Assembly: GCA_002368865.1 (NCBI GenBank)
Contig: DFDT01000038.1
Span: forward strand, 7,762-17,602
Direction of reading: 5' to 3'
DNA length: 9,841 nucleotides
Origin: Lachnospiraceae bacterium UBA3821
Lineage (GTDB): Bacteria; Bacillota; Clostridia; Lachnospirales; Lachnospiraceae
The translations under genes and the position numbers were made by a program. This document shows positions 7,258 to 9,841 of the stretch, piece after piece. The notes below the pieces were generated by a model. It had not been told where the DNA came from, made no database searches, and was given only the letters and a program-made list of their open reading frames with translations. Positions within the stretch are counted from its first letter, which is position 1; the number at the start of each line of letters is the position of its first letter.

Positions 7258-8616
7258 CTATTTCTCCCGAATGATCGCGTCGGCCTCCGCTAACGAGATG
7301 ACAGCCTCCACGGGTTCGTCGTTCCGCTGCGGTTTGGACCATACGATGCGGTTTCGTCCGGCTTCTTTTCCTTCATACAGGAATTCGTCGGCCGACCGGA
7401 TCAGAGCGTTAATATCTGTGGTATCCCCGGCTGCAAGTCCGATGGTCATGGTTACCATGATGATAATGCCGTCATAGGCGCTTTCCATACGTCTGAGATC
7501 ACTGCACATATTTTCCAAAACCTGATGCGCTTCCCAGACATCGGAATGGTCGAAAACGAGAAGGAATTCCTCGCCGCCCCAACGGGCTACAAATCCGTAG
7601 GGGCGCATATGCTCCCGCAGTGTGTCGGCAACATTCTTCAGGATCAGGTCGCCGGCGTCGTGCCCGTAGGTGTCATTTACCTTTTTAAAGTAATCAATAT
7701 CACCGATGGCGATGGAGAAAGGAGTGCCGTCGGTTTCATATTTGCGTATGATCTGTTTCAGTCTGCGGTCGGCGGCGCGTCGGTTGGACAATCCTGTCAG
7801 AGCATCCTGCTCGATCATGTTTCGCAGGGAACTTTGCATGGAAAGCGCTGAGCGTCCGATGTCGCCGAATTCATCTCTTCGCTTGGAGACGGAAGGCTCC
7901 AGTTCCGCGGTCAGATTGCCGGTTGACACATCCAGAAGAAAATTTCGGATGTGGAGCAGAATGCCAGCCACGCGCTTGGTATATACAAACAAAAAGGCGG
8001 AGATAATACCCATCGCCGCAATGGTGACGATGATAAAGGGATACAGGGACTTCAGGATCTCCGTGTCCACCTGCCCGCTGGGTTTGGCTACACAGATCAT
8101 ACCGATCGTGCGTCCGTCGGAATTTTTTAAAGGCATATAATAAGCAAAATAACGTATACCATTGATAAGTGCGCTTGGGGCGAACAGGACTCCGCCGTTT
8201 TGCAATACCTGCGAAACGGCAGCCTCCGATGCACCGATGCCCACAAAGCGTGTGCCGGTGGCGGTGTTGTAGGTGGTGGTGAGGATGCTGGTATCCTGAT
8301 AAAAGATCGTGATCTCCAGGTCTGTCTGGGATTTCAGGCCGTCCAGCAGATCATAGGCCCGGGTGATATCGGTCTCCCCTTTATATAACTGCAGAGCATT
8401 GTCACCCACCAGAGAATAGTCGCCAGGATATGCGGCATCCATCAAACTTTCCACGCTGCAGGCAACATAGTGCAATTCCTGGGTGATCTCCCTATACATC
8501 GTCCTGGTAAAACAATAATAACACAGCAAAATGGAGATAAAGCCGAAAACCAATAGCGGTACGATATTGATGATCTGCAAAGTCTGTCCGACTTTTCCTT
8601 TTCCTTTGGGCTTCAT
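7258..8616 (-). CDS. Membrane diguanylate cyclase (Cache-like sensor, HAMP, GGEEF)
   Basis: The 452-residue protein should make cyclic di-GMP from two GTP. Order: a basic N-terminus, membrane helix (about 15-36), an extracytoplasmic region of about 150 residues resembling a single Cache domain (RYFAYYMPLKN and GMICVAKPSG are typical), a second helix (about 192-213), HAMP (about 214-268), then GGDEF. Active-site signs are D306/D308 in GDIDYFKKVNDTYGHDAGD and RWGGEEF with GGEEF at 347-351, so catalysis looks intact. The inhibitory I-site RxxD reads R338-P-Y-G341, so product feedback through that site is probably lost. Start at 8616 has AGGAGG (8623-8628, complement) six bases away; a longer in-frame start at 8682 lacks one. 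It is transcribed alone. The ligand is unknown. Confidence 0.94.
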   Translation of the reverse strand: MKPKGKGKVGQTLQIINIVPLLVFGFISILLCYYCFTRTMYREITQELHYVACSVESLMDAAYPGDYSLVGDNALQLYKGETDITRAYDLLDGLKSQTDLEITIFYQDTSILTTTYNTATGTRFVGIGASEAAVSQVLQNGGVLFAPSALINGIRYFAYYMPLKNSDGRTIGMICVAKPSGQVDTEILKSLYPFIIVTIAAMGIISAFLFVYTKRVAGILLHIRNFLLDVSTGNLTAELEPSVSKRRDEFGDIGRSALSMQSSLRNMIEQDALTGLSNRRAADRRLKQIIRKYETDGTPFSIAIGDIDYFKKVNDTYGHDAGDLILKNVADTLREHMRPYGFVARWGGEEFLLVFDHSDVWEAHQVLENMCSDLRRMESAYDGIIIMVTMTIGLAAGDTTDINALIRSADEFLYEGKEAGRNRIVWSKPQRNDEPVEAVISLAEADAIIREK

Positions 8617-8640
8617 GATGCACCTCCTCCGTACAATTAT

Positions 8641-8669
8641 ATGATATACTTTTATGCGCAGAAATGCAA
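8641..8669 (-). promoter_or_regulatory. Possible sigma-A promoter of the diguanylate cyclase gene
   Basis: On the minus strand, TTGCAT (8669-8664) and TATCAT (8646-8641) are 17 bases apart. Transcription would begin near 8634, leaving a leader of about 18 bases that just contains the ribosome site. A TATAAT at 8641-8636 is a better -10 by sequence, but it would start inside the ribosome site and lacks a -35. Confidence 0.4.
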
Positions 8670-8705
8670 GGAAGGGAAACAATTTTGCGGTTGTTGTTTC
8701 TATAG

Positions 8706-8734
8706 TTGATTTTTTTTGAGTAATTTGTTATAAT
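8706..8734 (+). promoter_or_regulatory. Strong sigma-A promoter for the SCP2-like gene
   Basis: TTGATT (8706-8711) and a perfect TATAAT (8729-8734) are 17 bases apart, with TG at 8726-8727 giving an extended -10. The expected start is near 8741, about 130 bases before the ATG at 8871, leaving a long leader. Confidence 0.8.
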
Positions 8735-8741
8735 ATAAAAC

Positions 8742-8842
8742 AAGCAAAGCTTTGTTTCACCAGGTAAAGTGAAAGCGGACAAAGCTTTTTTCTGGTCTGA
8801 TGAAAGCAAAAATGGATTTTTGAGCAAAAAGGATTTTGCTTG
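8742..8842 (+). promoter_or_regulatory. Structured 5' leader with a terminator-like hairpin and a competing pairing
   Basis: Hairpin 1: AAAGCTTTGT (8746-8755) pairs perfectly with ACAAAGCTTT (8779-8788), continued by TTCAC/GTGAA (8756-8760 with 8769-8773) beyond a one-sided 5-base bulge; six T's (8786-8791) end it, so it resembles an intrinsic terminator. Hairpin 2: AAGCAAAA (8804-8811) pairs with TTTTGCTT (8834-8841), with an inner TTTTT/AAAAA stem (8817-8821 with 8826-8830). The transcript's first bases, CAAGCAAA (8741-8748), can instead pair with TTTGCTTG (8835-8842), which would compete with both. The ribosome site (8857-8862) lies just beyond. No known riboswitch family was recognised. 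The stems are seen; a regulatory role is inferred. Confidence 0.5.
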
Positions 8843-8870
8843 TGATCTGCGACAAAAGGAGGTGTAGTCT

Positions 8871-9347
8871 ATGACATATGAAGAGATTGTTCAATGCGTG
8901 AGAACCGCATATGAAAATGCCGATGCGCGAGAGATATACGAGCATATCGCCATTCAGGTGAATGTTACGGGAGAAGGAGAAGGTGCATTTTATATTGAGG
9001 TTGCCGGACGTGCAGTTTGTGTGGAGCCTTATGATTATTATGACAGAGATGGTCTGATGACGATTTCCTCCGATACGATCGTAGAGATAGCCAAGGGTGA
9101 GCTGACATTTGAGCAGGCATTGGAAAAGGGTCTGCTGCGGCTGGAGGGCAATATGGATAAGTTCCGCAAGGTTGCAAAAATCAAGCCGGAGGTTCCTCAT
9201 AAAAAGCGTGCAGCCAAGGCAGAAACCAAGAAGGCGGAGCCCAAGAAAGCAGAAGTAAAGGCGGAGCCCAAGACGGAAGTGAAGGCGGAGCCCAAGAAAA
9301 CAGAGGCAAAGCCGGAAGCAAAGGTAAAACCGAAGGCAGCTCCGTAA
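8871..9347 (+). CDS. SCP2-like lipid-binding protein with KAEP-rich tail
   Basis: The 158-residue protein begins with a compact domain (about 5-104) resembling the sterol-carrier protein 2 fold: IQVNVTGEGEGAFYIEV, then VEPYDYYDRDGLMTISSDT, then LRLEGNMDKF. SCP2 domains enclose a hydrophobic pocket for lipids or acyl chains; the bacterial ligand is unknown. Residues 105-158 form a charged Lys/Ala/Glu/Pro tail, probably disordered, with repeated KAEPK units. There is no signal peptide, so it is presumably cytoplasmic. The ribosome site AAGGAGGTG (8856-8864) is close to ideal, with the ATG eight bases after AGGAGG. It has its own promoter and a structured leader. No terminator was found after it; the ileS promoter begins nine bases past the stop. 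Fold assignment is likely; function uncertain. Confidence 0.85.
   Translation: MTYEEIVQCVRTAYENADAREIYEHIAIQVNVTGEGEGAFYIEVAGRAVCVEPYDYYDRDGLMTISSDTIVEIAKGELTFEQALEKGLLRLEGNMDKFRKVAKIKPEVPHKKRAAKAETKKAEPKKAEVKAEPKTEVKAEPKKTEAKPEAKVKPKAAP
9231..9296 (+). repeat. Three copies of a 15-bp repeat in the SCP2-like tail
   Basis: AAGGCGGAGCCCAAG occurs exactly at 9231-9245, 9258-9272 and 9282-9296, with periods of 27 and 24 bases. Each copy encodes KAEPK. Exact identity at the DNA level, unlike the drifted repeat in the 6176 gene, suggests recent expansion. Confidence 0.95.
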
Positions 9348-9355
9348 GTTTGGAC

Positions 9356-9385
9356 TTGACAAAGAGGGAAAACACGTACTATAAT
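9356..9385 (+). promoter_or_regulatory. Consensus sigma-A promoter of ileS
   Basis: TTGACA (9356-9361) and TATAAT (9380-9385) are both perfect, 18 bases apart. The start of transcription should be near 9392, at the beginning of the T-box leader. The promoter begins nine bases after the stop codon of the SCP2-like gene. Confidence 0.92.
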
Positions 9386-9391
9386 TCCCAT

Positions 9392-9653
9392 CAGATTATC
9401 ATATGAAATGCGTGGAAGGAGAGAGTAGCCGCCACTCAAAAGGCAAAGCGAACCGGTGATGGTGAGAGACCGGTGCGAGTAGAGAGCGGACGAAGATCAC
9501 TCCGGAGCAGGCGGCGCGAAGATGGATTTCAGTAGCGTTGAACGGCGGTCCGCCGTTATCGGACACCATATCACTCCCGTAGAATTCAGAATGGGAAGTA
9601 TGTTGTTGTAAGAGGTGGTAGAGCTTCGTCCTGTTACAGGGCGGAGCTTTTTC
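9392..9653 (+). promoter_or_regulatory. Isoleucine T-box leader of ileS
   Basis: A T-box riboswitch senses uncharged tRNA-Ile and allows transcription of ileS when charging falls. Stem I: the loop-E pair AGTA (9424-9427) and GAA (9492-9494), a distal stem ACCGGT/ACCGGT (9452-9457 with 9469-9474), and the specifier ATC (9496-9498), an isoleucine codon. A stem III candidate pairs 9541-9547 with 9551-9557. The T-box core is AGAGGTGGTA (9611-9620), whose TGGT can pair with the tRNA end ACCA. The terminator stem pairs 9622-9633 with 9637-9648 (12 pairs, 3-base loop) and is followed by T's to 9652. The intergenic space 9348-9686 is thus filled by the promoter, this leader and the ribosome site. Confidence 0.95.
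9622..9652 (+). terminator. T-box terminator hairpin of ileS
   Basis: AGCTTCGTCCTG (9622-9633) pairs with CAGGGCGGAGCT (9637-9648), including two G-U pairs, around loop TTA, followed by a T-tract. Its 5' strand overlaps the region needed for the antiterminator, as expected for a T-box switch. Confidence 0.92.
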
Positions 9654-9686
9654 TGTTTTGCGGTTTATTTTGGAAAGGAGACTGAG

Positions 9687-9841
9687 ATGTACAAGCAGGT
9701 AGACAAGAATCTGAATTTTGTGGAACGTGAGAAAGCGGTGGAGAAATTCTGGACGGACAACGACATTTTCCGGAAGAGTATCGATACCCGCAAGGAGGGA
9801 CCGACCTATACGTTTTATGACGGACCGCCTACGGCAAACGG
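9687..9841 (+). CDS. ileS: Isoleucyl-tRNA synthetase (3' end beyond the window)
   Basis: The first 51 codons and part of the next are present. The protein starts MYKQVDKNLNFVEREKAVEK and reaches YTFYDGPPTANG at 41-52, the segment just before the HIGH signature of class I synthetases; the rest lies outside. The enzyme charges tRNA-Ile in the cytoplasm. The isoleucine specifier in the T-box leader independently supports isoleucine rather than valine or leucine. FYDGPPTANG, instead of the LHDGPPYANG of the common bacterial form, suggests the eukaryote-like IleRS type 2. The ribosome site AAAGGAG (9674-9680) is six bases before the ATG. Confidence 0.94.
   Translation, partial: MYKQVDKNLNFVEREKAVEKFWTDNDIFRKSIDTRKEGPTYTFYDGPPTAN

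Noticed and set aside
8800..8823. A 7-codon upstream frame (MKAKMDF) in the SCP2-like leader
   Set aside because: No ribosome site precedes it, and it falls across the second hairpin; too short to support as a leader peptide.
9181..9375. Minus-strand frames opposite the SCP2-like tail (Leu/Pro/Ser-rich)
   Set aside because: They mirror the repetitive Lys/Ala/Glu/Pro codons of the plus strand and have no ribosome site.
1..9841. Search for defence systems, CRISPR, insertion sequences, att sites or toxin-antitoxin pairs
   Set aside because: No spaced direct repeats, transposase, integrase or toxin-like genes are visible; the window reads as conserved chromosomal backbone.

Overview
This window looks like chromosomal backbone from a spore-forming, low-to-moderate-GC Gram-positive anaerobe of the class Clostridia, most likely a Lachnospiraceae-type gut bacterium (inference). 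The supports are strong AGGAGG ribosome binding sites, the sporulation-associated genes spoVG and spoVT, a GlgD-type glycogen subunit, a T-box-controlled ileS and sigma-A-type promoters. There is no sign of a phage, transposon, CRISPR array or tRNA gene.

Layout. 1-1294: the 3' part of glgD (glycogen synthesis), then spoVG, ending in a hairpin terminator. 1363-5497: pth (called spoVC in Bacillus) and mfd, joined with one base between them; the mfd ribosome binding site lies inside the end of pth. 5577-6541: three small genes in the same direction: a 34-residue peptide gene too short for usual ORF calling, a DUF2752-type membrane protein whose start overlaps it, and a two-helix membrane protein with a Pro/Asn/Gly/Tyr/Gln-rich N-terminus. 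6579-7247: spoVT, preceded by a sequence that matches the forespore sigma-G consensus very well and followed by a bidirectional terminator. 7258-8616, minus strand: a membrane diguanylate cyclase with a Cache-like sensor, HAMP and GGEEF. 8706-9347: a strong promoter, a structured 130-nt leader and a small SCP2-type lipid-binding protein with a Lys/Ala/Glu/Pro tail. 9356-9841: a consensus promoter, an isoleucine T-box leader and the first 51 codons of ileS.

How it fits together. The order spoVG - pth - mfd - spoVT is the same backbone found in Bacillus subtilis (there with glmU, prs, ctc and fin interspersed). Here fin is absent between pth and mfd, and three small genes sit between mfd and spoVT. 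The core genes serve ribosome rescue (Pth), transcription-coupled repair (Mfd), sporulation control (SpoVG, SpoVT) and isoleucine charging (IleRS). 

No clearly new multi-gene system is visible. The least explained parts are the 34-residue peptide overlapping the DUF2752 gene, the structured leader of the SCP2-like gene with two competing folds, and the SCP2-like protein's repetitive basic tail.
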